From Magnetospirillum sp. (lineage in GTDB: Bacteria; Pseudomonadota; Alphaproteobacteria; Rhodospirillales; Magnetospirillaceae), in NCBI GenBank assembly GCA_024707145.1, contig JANQAI010000009.1:1-59109 (forward strand): a stretch of DNA of 59,109 nucleotides, read 5' to 3'. Positions 1 through 8,540 of this stretch are shown here, piece by piece. The notes under the pieces are model-generated. The model worked only from the letters and a program-made list of their open reading frames with translations, did no database searches and was not told the origin of the DNA. The position numbers and the translations under genes are program-made. Numbering within the stretch: position 1 is the first letter of the stretch; each line of letters opens with the position of its first letter.

Positions 1-1074
1 CACCTCGTTGATGGAACTGGACAGCTCCTCGGTGGCGGCGGCCACGGTTTCCACCGCGCACGAGGTCTGCTCCACGCCGGTGGCGGCCTTGGCCGAGGCT
101 TCCGAGGTGACCTCGGCGGTATGGCTCATGGCCTGCGAGGTGGCGTGCAGCTGGTCGGCGGCGCTGCCCAGTTCGGCCAGCATGGCTTCCAGCCGCTGCT
201 GGAACTGGTCGATGTGCCGCGAGATGCGTTCCGCCCGCGCCAGTTGGTTGGCGGTCGCCTCGTGCTGCTTCTCCTCCAGCCGGCGGGCGGCCAGCATGCT
301 GTCCTTGAAGGTGCCCAGCGCGCGGGCCATGGCGCCCACCTCGTCGCCGCGCTCGCGGTCGGGCACCATCTCGTCCAGCTTGCCCTCGGCCAGCACGGTC
401 ATGGTGCGCGTCAGCCGGGTGATGGGAGTGGCGATCTGGCGCGAGATGACGATGGCGGCGGCGATGGAGGCCAGCGACACCAGCACGGCCACCAGCACCT
501 GCTGGCGTCCGGCGGCGCGGCCCTGCTCGCGCAAGGAGGTGACCACGGCGGCGCGTTCGTCGCCCAGGGCCGCGTTCAGCGTATCCAGCTGCTTGCGCAG
601 CTTCCAGAAATGGGTGTTGGCGTCGCCCACCATGATGACGCCGTAGGTGGGGTCGGTGGAGCCGATGTCGATGGCGACCAGGGCGGCGTCCACGTAGGCC
701 TTGAACACCTTGGGCAGCTCGGGCACCGAGGCGGTGGCGGTGCGGGTGGACATGGCGGCGGCCACCGAGCGCTCCAGCCCCTTCAGCGTCTCCTTCAGCG
801 CGGCGGCGTCGCGCTCCTGCTTCTTGGTGTCGGTCTCGTTGGCGCTGGCCGAGATCAGGGCGAACAGGTGCGCATGGAACAGGGCGATGGAATCCTTGAG
901 TTCCAGTCCCTGCTGCACCTCGGTGAACACCACGTCGTTCAGGGTGTTGAGGCGGCTTTCCACCCCGGCGGCGTTGACCACGCCGAGGACGCCCACCGCC
1001 ACCAGGGCGATGATCGCCGTCAGCGGCGACAGCACGACCTTGAACAGCAGTGGGATGTCGCTGAACTTCTTCAT
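1..1074 (-). CDS. Methyl-accepting chemotaxis protein, C-terminus beyond window
   Basis: Transmembrane chemoreceptor that relays a periplasmic or membrane signal to CheA/CheW. The 358 codons seen begin with ATG at 1074 (MKKFSDIPLLFKVV). A first membrane segment follows within about 30 residues, then a helical periplasmic region of roughly 150 residues, a second membrane segment (VLVAVLVSLASIAAAIVI), and a HAMP-like linker with ITRLTRTMTVLAEGKLDE. The cytoplasmic helical hairpin starts with the usual alternating Ala/Ser/Thr/Glu pattern (VETVAAATEELSSSINEV) and is cut by the window edge, so the kinase-contact tip is not visible. The Cache protein gene ends 75 bases upstream on the same strand, suggesting co-transcription and perhaps a shared signal. 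Family is certain; ligand unknown. Confidence 0.9.
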   Translation of the reverse strand, partial: MKKFSDIPLLFKVVLSPLTAIIALVAVGVLGVVNAAGVESRLNTLNDVVFTEVQQGLELKDSIALFHAHLFALISASANETDTKKQERDAAALKETLKGLERSVAAAMSTRTATASVPELPKVFKAYVDAALVAIDIGSTDPTYGVIMVGDANTHFWKLRKQLDTLNAALGDERAAVVTSLREQGRAAGRQQVLVAVLVSLASIAAAIVISRQIATPITRLTRTMTVLAEGKLDEMVPDRERGDEVGAMARALGTFKDSMLAARRLEEKQHEATANQLARAERISRHIDQFQQRLEAMLAELGSAADQLHATSQAMSHTAEVTSEASAKAATGVEQTSCAVETVAAATEELSSSINEV

Positions 1075-1148
1075 CTCGAAACGCCTTCCCCCATCCCCGA
1101 AGCAAATATCCCGGCGGCCGCGAACGGCCCGCCGGGACATCGCTCCCC

Positions 1149-1619
1149 TTACTTGTAATAGCCCGACCCGCAGGCGTACTTGCCCTTGACCAGCTCGGAA
1201 TAGATGGCCTTGGGCTCGACCTTCTTGGTCAGCGGGTTGGGCCACTTGTACTCGACCCAGCCCTTGCCCTCGGCCTTGACCTTGTCGAAGATCAGCACGT
1301 TCACCGCCAGGCCGTCGGGGTCCTTGAAGCCGACCACGTTCTTGCCGCGCAGGGCCGGGTTGCCGCCATGGGCCACGTTGGTGCCGTCGATGTTGTGGCA
1401 GAAGATGTACAGCTCGCCCTTCACCCAGTCGGCGCTGGCGGTGTCGGAGAAGTCGGCGAAGGCCTTCTCCTCGCCCACGGCGTCGATATGGGCGACGGCC
1501 TTCTTGACGAAGGCGACCACTTCGTCGGCCTTGGGGCCGACCTGGGCGTGGGCCGGGGCCGAGGCCAGGAAGGCGGCGACGGCCAGGCCGCCGGCGAGAC
1601 GGAACGCGGAACGCAGCAT
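1149..1619 (-). CDS. Secreted single-Cache-domain protein
   Basis: Small periplasmic protein of 156 residues. A signal peptide (MLRSAFRLAGGLAVAAFLASAPAHA) is followed by one Cache-type domain, recognisable from KADEVVAFVKKAVAHIDAVG, the LYIFCHNIDGTNVAHGGNP segment and a C-terminal KWPNPLTKKVEPK stretch. The same fold usually forms the sensor part of chemoreceptors and kinases, but here it is free, with no membrane anchor or output domain. It lies directly upstream of a chemoreceptor gene on the same strand. A role as a soluble ligand-binding partner for that receptor is inference. Ligand not predictable; two Cys residues (FCH and ACGSGYYK) could form a disulfide. Confidence 0.8.
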   Translation of the reverse strand: MLRSAFRLAGGLAVAAFLASAPAHAQVGPKADEVVAFVKKAVAHIDAVGEEKAFADFSDTASADWVKGELYIFCHNIDGTNVAHGGNPALRGKNVVGFKDPDGLAVNVLIFDKVKAEGKGWVEYKWPNPLTKKVEPKAIYSELVKGKYACGSGYYK

Positions 1620-1698
1620 GGTAATCCCCCTCTAGGTTTGCTTGCGATACGGGGGCCGGGACGCCCCCACGGAATGCCCGGCCGGAAAAGGCGTGCGG

Positions 1699-2526
1699 TC
1701 AGGCGAACAGGCCGCGCTCCACCAGCGAGGCCAGCAGCACCGGCGTTTCCACCATGGAGTAGTGGCCGGCATCGGCGATCACCGCCACGTCCAGCGTGGT
1801 GAAGGCGCGGCGGAAGGCCGGCTCCAGCGAGGCGCGGCTGTAATAGGGAATGTCCTGGGCGCCGACGATCAGGGTGGCCGGCATGGTCAGCCCGACCATG
1901 CGGTCGGCGAAATCGTTGCCGGTGAACATGCCCAGATACCCCATCATGGCCTCGGGCCGGGCGCGGCGGGCCACCGCCAGCTTGCGGTCCAGCCAGGGCT
2001 GGCCATAGCGCTTGCCGGTGCGGGCGGTGACGGCGGCGCGCAGGGCGTCGTCGTCGGTGATGACGGCGGCCAGCTTGGCCAGGCCGGCGGCGTCGGTCTT
2101 GAAGCCGGTGGCCGGCACCGGCGAGATGCAGACCACGCTCTGCACCCGGTCGGAATGATGGGACGCCAGGTACTGGGCGATCATGCCCGACATGGAATGG
2201 CCGACCACGCGGAAGCGGCCGGCGCCCAGGCTGTCCATCAGCGCCAGGGCGTCGGCGGCGGCTTCCTGCAGGGTGTAGCTGCCGCTCAGCGACGACGACA
2301 GGCCATAGCCACGCAAGTCGGCGAAGACGTAGCGGGCGCGCTGCCCGGACAGGTAGGGCAGTACGGTGTCGTAATTGGTGTGATCGCCCAGCCATTCGTG
2401 CAGCACCAGCACGGTGTCGGGGCCGTTGCCCACCACCGTGTGGCCCAGGGTGCGGCCGTCGGGGCGCGCGGCACAGGCGGCCAGTCCCAGGGCGGAAGCC
2501 GCGGCAAGGAAGGTTCGCCGGTTCAT
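1699..2526 (-). CDS. Alpha/beta-hydrolase lipoprotein, Tat-type signal
   Basis: Alpha/beta-hydrolase fold protein of 275 residues. The start at 2526 is preferred over upstream ATGs at 2538 and 2571 because it begins a clean Tat-like lipoprotein signal: MNRRTFLAAASALGLAAC, with the twin Arg and a lipobox Cys at residue 18. The oxyanion segment LHEWLG, the nucleophile elbow GHSMSG, the acid loop VGAQD and the late His (DAGHYS) form a complete catalytic triad. It should act in the cell envelope as an esterase or hydrolase, substrate unknown. It is separated by about 80 bases from the Cache gene on the same strand and is divergent from the DUF72 gene. Confidence 0.85.
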   Translation of the reverse strand: MNRRTFLAAASALGLAACAARPDGRTLGHTVVGNGPDTVLVLHEWLGDHTNYDTVLPYLSGQRARYVFADLRGYGLSSSLSGSYTLQEAAADALALMDSLGAGRFRVVGHSMSGMIAQYLASHHSDRVQSVVCISPVPATGFKTDAAGLAKLAAVITDDDALRAAVTARTGKRYGQPWLDRKLAVARRARPEAMMGYLGMFTGNDFADRMVGLTMPATLIVGAQDIPYYSRASLEPAFRRAFTTLDVAVIADAGHYSMVETPVLLASLVERGLFA

Positions 2527-2706
2527 GGCAGAGGACATATGGGCCACCTGAAAGTCTAAGGCTGACGGCAATGATGCGGGGGGTGCTGTGCGCTGTGAAA
2601 TGAGTTCTCGTGGGGGGATAATTGGCCGCGCGCATGATCTAATAAGTGTAGAGAACGCCCGGCAAAGGGCCTTGCGCCGCTCGCGGCCAGGGCCGATCTA
2701 GCGGGG

Positions 2707-3548
2707 ATGGAGGCACGCGACCCGGGGCAGGTCCGCATCGGCATCTCGGGGTGGCGCTACCCGCCCTGGCGGGGGTGTTCTTTCCCGCAGGGCTGCGCCA
2801 GCGTGACGAACTGCGTTACGCGGCGTCGCGCCTTGGCGCCATCGAGATCAACGGCACCTTCTATGCCCTGCAGCGTCCGGCCAGCTTCGCCGCCTGGGCG
2901 GCCGACACGCCCGACGGCTTCGTCTTCGCCGTCAAGGGGCCGCGCTATATCACCCACATCCTGCGGCTGGCCGGGGTGGCGACGCCGCTGGCGAACTTCC
3001 TCGCCAGCGGCGTGCTGGCGCTGGGGCCCAAGCTGGGGCCGCTGCTGTGGCAGCTGCCGCCCAGCCTGCGCTACGAGCCCGAGCGGATGGAACGCTTCCT
3101 CGCCCTGCTGCCCGCCGATACCGGGGCGGCGGCGGAGATGGCGCGCCGCCATGACGGCAAGGTGGAGGGGCGCGCCGATTGCGAGGCCCGCATCCGGGCG
3201 CCCCTGCGCCATGCCGTGGAAATCCGCCATGCCAGCTTCGTGGACCAGCGTTTCTATGACCAGCTGCGCGTCTACGGTGTCGCCCTGGTATGCGCCGATT
3301 CGCTGAAATGGCCGCGCCTGTTCGAGCAGACCGCCGGCTTCGCCTATTGCCGCCTGCACGGCCCGCAGGAGCTTTATGCCAGCGGCTACGACCCGCCGGT
3401 CATCGAGGAATGGGCGGCGCGGGTGCGGGAGTGGTCGGCGGGAGGCCGCGACGTCTTCGTGTTCTTCGACAACGACGCCAAGGTGCGGGCGCCCTTCGAC
3501 GCCCAGGCCCTGGCCGCCCGGCTGGGGGTGGGGCCCCCGCCGGGCTGA
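2707..3548 (+). CDS. DUF72 family protein, single-base frameshift
   Basis: DUF72 (YecE-like) TIM-barrel protein of unknown biochemical role. The N-terminal family signature VRIGISGWRYPPWRG is read from ATG 2707, but the rest (GVFFPAGLRQRDELRYAAS onward) lies in another frame. One base is missing in the G-run at 2771-2775; adding one G gives an uninterrupted 280-residue protein, a normal length. Conserved family segments such as INGTFYALQ, FVFAVKGPRYITH, VEIRHASF and CRLHGPQELY are all present, so the gene is otherwise intact. It is overlapped on the opposite strand for nearly its whole length by the long 3' tail of the flavoprotein gene. Either a sequencing error or a recent mutation. Confidence 0.8.
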
Positions 3549-4712
3549 AACCCAGGCCAGCACGTCGGGCATGGTCCTGGCCAGCGACTGGCGCTCGGCC
3601 GTGCGGGTGCCGCTGAGGGCGAAGCCGATGGCCTTGCCGCCGCCATCCACGAACAGGGCGCGGCGGTCGCGGCCCTCGCCCTCCACCGTCCACGAACCGG
3701 CGGCGCCGGGTGGTGGCGGGCACACCGCCAGGGGCAGGGCCGGCGTCTTCACCACCACCGGCAGGGCCGGCAGCACCAACGGCGTCGGGATCCCCGCCAG
3801 GGTGGCGGCCAGGGCGCGGGCCTGGGCCATCAGCGGCAGCACGAAGGGCAGCGGCCCCGCCTCGGTCTGGGCGCAGTCGCCCAGGGCGAAGATGGCCGGG
3901 TCCGAGGTGGCGAGCAGCCGGTCCGCCACGATGCCCTTGTCCACCGCCAGGCCGGCGGCAACGGCCAGGGCGGTGCGCGGCACCAGGCCGATGGCCGAAA
4001 GCGCCCGGTCGAAATCCACCGCGGTGCCGTCGTCCAGCACCGCCCAGCCGGGCGACACGCGGGCGACCGAGCGGCCCAGGTGCAGGGTGATGCCGGCCTG
4101 GGCCAGGGCGGCGGCCATCTCGTTGCCCAGTTCGGGCGGCAGCAGCCGGCCCAGCGGCCAGGGGGCCGGGTCCACCAGGGTGACGTGGTAGCCGGCCCCG
4201 GCCAGATCGTTGGCGAATTCCGCCCCGATCAGCCCGGCGCCGATCAGCAGGATGCGGGCACCGGGGGCCAGGCCGTCGCGCCAGGCGGCGTAATCGTCCA
4301 GGTCGTTGACCCGGTGGATGGTGACGCTGTCCGAGCCCTCCACCACGTAGGGGCGGGGATCGGCGCCCAGCGCCAGCACCAGCCGGCCATAGGGCAGGGT
4401 GGTTTCGCCGCCGTCGGGGGTGCGCAGCGCCAGGCTTCTGGCGGCGCGGTCGATGCCCAGCACCCGGTGGCGAGCCAGCACGGTGGCGGAAAGTTCCGCC
4501 GCCATCTGGGCGGCGCTCTTCTGGGGCAGGGCGGCCGCGTCCTTGCCTTGGGCGAAGGCGTTGGACAGCATGGGCTTGGCGTAGGACTCGCCGCCGTCGG
4601 CGGTGACGATGGCGATGGGCGTCTCGGGATCGCGCTTGCGCAGCTCGCGGGCCAGGGTGTACCCCCCCAACCCGCTGCCGACGACGACCACGCCCGCGGG
4701 TTGGGGGGTCAT
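2757..4712 (-). CDS. FAD-dependent rubredoxin reductase-like oxidoreductase with long tail
   Basis: Pyridine nucleotide-disulfide-family flavoprotein, most likely passing electrons from NAD(P)H to the rubredoxin encoded just upstream. It has an N-terminal FAD motif (VVVVGSGLGGYTLARELRKR), a central NAD(P) motif (ILLIGAGLIGAEFANDL) and the ALGDCAQ segment that closes the FAD site. Recognisable sequence ends near residue 390 (RTMPDVLAW), a usual family length. The frame stays open for about 260 more residues that are antisense to the DUF72 gene and look like non-native, Gly/Arg/Gln-rich sequence. The three minus frames are all open well past residue 390, so the true end is uncertain. The ATG lies 3 bases after the rubredoxin stop: one operon with rubredoxin and rubrerythrin. 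Confidence 0.82.
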   Translation of the reverse strand: MTPQPAGVVVVGSGLGGYTLARELRKRDPETPIAIVTADGGESYAKPMLSNAFAQGKDAAALPQKSAAQMAAELSATVLARHRVLGIDRAARSLALRTPDGGETTLPYGRLVLALGADPRPYVVEGSDSVTIHRVNDLDDYAAWRDGLAPGARILLIGAGLIGAEFANDLAGAGYHVTLVDPAPWPLGRLLPPELGNEMAAALAQAGITLHLGRSVARVSPGWAVLDDGTAVDFDRALSAIGLVPRTALAVAAGLAVDKGIVADRLLATSDPAIFALGDCAQTEAGPLPFVLPLMAQARALAATLAGIPTPLVLPALPVVVKTPALPLAVCPPPPGAAGSWTVEGEGRDRRALFVDGGGKAIGFALSGTRTAERQSLARTMPDVLAWVSARRGPHPQPGGQGLGVEGRPHLGVVVEEHEDVAASRRPLPHPRRPFLDDRRVVAAGIKLLRAVQAAIGEAGGLLEQARPFQRIGAYQGDTVDAQLVIETLVHEAGMADFHGMAQGRPDAGLAIGAPLHLAVMAARHLRRRPGIGGQQGEEAFHPLGLVAQAGRQLPQQRPQLGPQRQHAAGEEVRQRRRHPGQPQDVGDIARPLDGEDEAVGRVGRPGGEAGRTLQGIEGAVDLDGAKARRRVTQFVTLAQPCGKEHPRQGG

Positions 4713-4715
4713 GCT

Positions 4716-4880
4716 TCAGCTCTCCATGGGTTCGAAATCGGCCTTCGCCACGCCGCAATCGGGGCAGGACCAGTCGTCGGGGATGTCCTCGAAGGCGGTG
4801 CCGGGGGCGATGCCCTCGTCGGGCAGGCCCAGCGCCGGGTCATAGACGAAACCGCAGACGACGCAGACGTATTTCTTCAT
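4716..4880 (-). CDS. Rubredoxin
   Basis: Stand-alone rubredoxin of 54 residues, a one-iron electron carrier in the cytoplasm. The two knuckles that bind iron are visible: CVVC (Cys6 and Cys9) and CPDC (Cys39 and Cys42). The usual aromatic core residues Tyr4, Tyr13, Phe30 and Trp37 and the [17 protein letters not shown] loop are also present. It sits between rubrerythrin (24 bases upstream) and the rubredoxin reductase-like gene (3 bases downstream). This matches an NAD(P)H to reductase to rubredoxin to rubrerythrin peroxide-reducing chain. Confidence 0.96.
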   Translation of the reverse strand: MKKYVCVVCGFVYDPALGLPDEGIAPGTAFEDIPDDWSCPDCGVAKADFEPMES

Positions 4881-4904
4881 GGGATGATCCTCCGGGTCCG
4901 GTGC

Positions 4905-5384
4905 TCAGGCGCCCTTGTGGGCGGCCAGGGTGTCGCGATAGTGGTTGGCGTGCTTCTCCTCGACCTTGGCCAGGGCGGCGAAGCGCTTGGCGGCGGTGGC
5001 AAGGGTCTTGGCGAAGCGCTCGGCGTGCTCCTTGGACTCGGCGATCTGCCCGTCGATCTCGGCCACGGCGGCGGTGTGGCCCTCCTGTTCGGCCATGTGG
5101 CGGAACTTCGGATACATCTCGGTGTACTCGTACACCTCGCCGTCGATGGCCAACTGCAGCATGGCTTCCACCGTCAGCTGATCCTTGGGGTACAGCAGCT
5201 CCAGGTGGCCGAAGGCATGGGCGGTTTCCTGCTCGGCGGTCTTCTCGAACACCTCGGCCACCTCGATGGCGCCCAGTTCGCGGGCCCGGCGGGCGAAGTA
5301 CAGGTACTTGCGGTTCGCCATGGACTCGCCGGCAAAGGCGGCTTCGATGTTCTTGACGGTGGGCGATTCGGGCAACTTGGCCAT
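4905..5384 (-). CDS. Rubrerythrin, diiron domain only
   Basis: Ferritin-like diiron peroxidase that reduces hydrogen peroxide to water, using electrons from rubredoxin. The 159 residues cover the four-helix bundle with the expected iron ligands: the Glu in FAGESMANRKY, the pair in EKTAEQETAHAFGH, the Glu residues in YEYTEMYPKF, and the last Glu/His in KVEEKHANHY. Classical rubrerythrins are about 190 residues and carry a C-terminal rubredoxin domain. This one stops after the bundle and the rubredoxin is a separate downstream gene. First gene of the three-gene redox operon. Confidence 0.93.
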   Translation of the reverse strand: MAKLPESPTVKNIEAAFAGESMANRKYLYFARRARELGAIEVAEVFEKTAEQETAHAFGHLELLYPKDQLTVEAMLQLAIDGEVYEYTEMYPKFRHMAEQEGHTAAVAEIDGQIAESKEHAERFAKTLATAAKRFAALAKVEEKHANHYRDTLAAHKGA

Positions 5385-5497
5385 GGTCTGGTTTTCCTTG
5401 GTTCGGTGCGTGGCGGCGCATGCGATGGGCAGACCCTATCCCATCGATTGTATCGATCAAAGACGGTAATCTCTTTCAGTCTGATTGATTTTAGCGA

Positions 5498-8018
5498 TCA
5501 GTGAACCGTTCCGGCCGCCAGGGTGAAGCGGAACTCCGTGCCGCCGCCGGGGCGAGGCTGATGCCAGATGCGGCCGTAGTGGCGCTGGACGATGCGCTTG
5601 CAGATGGCCAGGCCGATGCCGGTGCCGGGATAGGCGGCGGCGCCGTGCAGGCGGCGGAACACCTCGAACACGTCCTGGTCGCTGTCGGCGATGCCGATGC
5701 CGTCGTCGGCCACGTGGAAGCTTTCCCCGTCCCAGCCCACGTCGATCCGCGGCGCGCTGCCGGAGCGGCGGAACTTGACGGCGTTGCCGATGAGGTTCTG
5801 GAACAGCTGCATCAACTGCACCTCGTCGCCCACCACGCAGGGCAGCGGCCCGACCGTGATCCGGGCATGGGCTTCGTCGATGCTTTCACGCAGATTGTCC
5901 AGCGCCAGCCGGCAGACCGAGGCCGTATCCACCGGCGCGAAGGGCGAGCCCTTGGTGGTGATACGCGAATAGGTCAGCAGGTCGCCGATCAGCGCATGCA
6001 TGCGGCTGGCGGCGCCGACGATCAGGCCGATGAACTCGTCGGCATCGGCGTCCAGGCGGCCCTGATAGCGCCGCTGCAGCAGCTGGGTGAACGAGGCGAT
6101 GGTGCGCAGCGGCTCGCGCAGGTCGTGCGAGGCCACATAGGCGAAGCGCTCCAGTTCGGTGTTGGTCTCGGTCAGGTGGGCGACCAGGCGGCGCAGCTCC
6201 TCGTCGCGCGCCTTCTTCTCGGTGATGTCCTCCTTGACGCCGACGAAGCGGATGATGTCGCCGTGGCCGTTGCGCACCGGCGCGATCACCGCCTTTTCCC
6301 AGAACAGGCTGCCGTCCTTGCGGCGGTTGCAGAACTCGCCGCTCCAGGTGGCGCCGCCGTGGATGGTGCGCCACAGCTCGGCGTATTCCTCGGGCCGTTT
6401 GGCGATGCCTTGCAGGAAGCGCGGGTTGCTGCCCAGCACCTCGTCCTTAGCGTATCCGGTATTGGCCTCGAAGCCGCGGTTGACGAAGCGGATGGCGCCG
6501 CCGGTGTCGGTGATCAGCACCGCCATGGGGCTCTGCTCCACCGCTTCCAGCAGGGTGCGGCGCTCGCCCTCGGCGGCGACGCGGGCGGTGATGTCCTCGA
6601 CGATGCCGATGGCTCCGCTCACCGCGCCGCCGGCGGCCCGCAGCGGGGCGCAGGTCATGGCGACCTGGATGGTCTTGGCCGACAGGGTGGTGCGGTAGGG
6701 CCCCTCGTAATGGCCGGGACGGCCCTCGGCGGCGGCGCGGATAGCCGCCAGCACCGAATGGTCGTCGACCCGGTTCATGTCCAGCCCGACCAGGCGCTCG
6801 GCCGGCGCCTCCACGATCTCGGCGAACTTGGCGTTCACATAGGCGATGCGCAGGTCGGCGCCGTAGCGGAAGATGCCTACCGGCGATTCCTCCACCAGGG
6901 TGCGGAAACGGGCCTCGCTCTGCTGCAGGCCATGACTCAGGCGGATGAAGCGCAGGGCGACGACGGCCGCCGCCAGGGTCAGGGTGAAGCCGGCGGTCAG
7001 CAATCCCACGACCCAGGCGGGAATGGAGGCGGCGCCGGGCCGGTACAGCAGCGGGGCGACATCCATGTCCGGCGGCAGCAGGCCGGCCTCGGCGAACAGG
7101 CCGGCGATGCGCTGCCAGCGCTCGGGGTTCATCTGGCCGACGGGCACCAGGCTCGGGCTGCATCAGCCGCTCCATTTCCTGGGCTTCCGCCAGCAGGTGG
7201 GGGCGGCTCTTGCCGGTGGCGTAGCGCGCCTGGATCAGGTCGGCCACCTCTTCGGGATGGGCCATGGCGTATTGCCAGCCGCGCAGGGACGCCTCACGGA
7301 AAGCGGCCACCCGGGCGGGGGCGTCGCGCAGTTGGCGCTCGCTGGTGAACAGGTTGTCGCCGTAGACGTCGATGCCCACCGAGCGCGGGCTGAAGATGGC
7401 GTAGGGCAGGCCCAACTGGGCGAAAAGGAATGGCTCGTTGGTGCTGTAGGCGGCCACCATGTCGGCGTCGCCCTCGATCAGGTCGCGCGGGCGCGGGCTG
7501 TAGGGCTGGCGCGGCAAGCCGGCATAGTCGATGCCCTGGCGCGCCAGCATGGCGACGACGGAGGCGAAGCGAGGCGAGTCCATCAGGGTCAGACCGGCCA
7601 GGTCGCGCACCGAATGGATGTCGGTGCGCCGCCGCGTCAGCAGGATTTCCGGCGAATGCTGCAGGATGACCGCCAGCACCACCACCGGCCGGCCGGCGTG
7701 GCGCGCCAGCAGCAGGTCCGAGGTGCCGACGGCGAAATCGGCACGCCCCGAGGCCACCTCCTCCGCCGTGTCCACCGCCGGGCCGCCTTCGCGCAGGACC
7801 ACGTCCAGCCCGGCCTCGCGGTAATAGCCCTGATCGATGGCGGCGTAATAGCCGGCGAACTGGAACTGGTGGCGCCAGTTGAGCTGCAGCACCACCGTCT
7901 CGGCGGCGGCCGGCGCGCAAACAAGCAGCATCGCCGACCAGGCCAGCCCGGCGATCCATGCACGCGGACGTCCCGTCGCGTCGACACCAGTCCTCATGTC
8001 CCCTTCAGTCCAACCCAT
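5498..8018 (-). CDS. Hybrid NMT1-PAS-PAS sensor histidine kinase, frameshifted
   Basis: Membrane sensor kinase. A signal peptide is followed by an NMT1/ThiY-like periplasmic solute-binding domain (LNWRHQFQFAGYYAAIDQGYY), one membrane helix (WVVGLLTAGFTLTLAAAVVALRF), two PAS domains (FRTLVEESPVGIFRYG and LLEAVEQSPMAVLITD), a HisKA domain with the phosphorylated His in ASHDLREPLR, and a catalytic domain (NLIGNAVKF, DDGIGI, GTGIGLAICK). The first part and the rest are in different frames. One extra base in the G-run at 7155-7157 is responsible; removing it joins EMERLMQPSL to VPVGQMNPERW and gives 839 residues. The Cys-rich copper-storage-like gene ends 9 bases upstream. No receiver domain or response regulator gene is adjacent. 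Confidence 0.83.
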
Positions 8019-8027
8019 CCCCAGGGT

Positions 8028-8351
8028 TCAGGCGAAGCGCGAACACTCCTCCGCCGCCTTGCGGCAGGCCTTGGCGCACTGGCCCAGGCGCAGGTCCTTG
8101 TCGGCGTGGCGCTCGCATTCCTCGGCGCAACGCAGGGCGATCTCGGCCGTCACCCGGCACAACAGGTGATGCTGGCGCGAGCTGCGCAGCATGAAGTCGC
8201 TGGCGGTTTCGGCGATGTCGGCGGTATCCAGCAGCAATTGGACCAGTTCCCATTCCGATCCCACGCCGCCTTGCTGCATGCAGTGGATGGCCGCCTCCAT
8301 GCAGTGGCGGTGTGCGCTGTCGCAGGCGTCGATGCAGGCTTTGAACGCCAT
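8028..8351 (-). CDS. Cys-rich four-helix-bundle copper-binding protein (Csp/DUF326-like)
   Basis: Small 107-residue protein with ten Cys residues at 6, 10, 17, 24, 65, 75, 79, 92, 96 and 103. They are spaced so that they line the inside of a helical bundle (CIDACDSAHRHCMEAAIHC; CAEECERHADKD; CAKACRKAAEEC). This is the pattern of the DUF326 family, which includes the copper storage proteins that hold many Cu(I) ions. No signal peptide is visible, so a cytosolic form is likely. It is the first gene of a probable two-gene unit with the sensor kinase. Copper-related genes also occur at the right end of the window, but no direct link is shown. Confidence 0.85.
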   Translation of the reverse strand: MAFKACIDACDSAHRHCMEAAIHCMQQGGVGSEWELVQLLLDTADIAETASDFMLRSSRQHHLLCRVTAEIALRCAEECERHADKDLRLGQCAKACRKAAEECSRFA

Positions 8352-8540
8352 GGCGTCCCTCCCTTCGAGCTGTTCACGGCAAGGCTACGCCAGTTGCGTT
8401 CCAGGTCAATTGCCAAGGCTGGGGAGCGCCGCAAGGTTGAGTAAGGAGTCGGCGGATTCCCTTGTCAAGCTCGATGAGCGGAGAGCGGAACTCCGGTCGG
8501 CGAATGCCGCCGCCCCGGTGGAGGCGACGGCTTCGCACCT

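Noticed and set aside
2771..2775. Programmed ribosomal frameshifting as explanation for the four frame changes
   Set aside because: The sites are unrelated short G runs without slippery heptamers or consistent downstream structure, and the genes involved are not known for recoding. Sequence error or mutation is simpler.
5443..5501. FNR-type box upstream of rubrerythrin
   Set aside because: The ATCGATTGTATCGAT and CTGAT...ATCAG dyads do not have the TTGAT-N4-ATCAA spacing; too weak to call.
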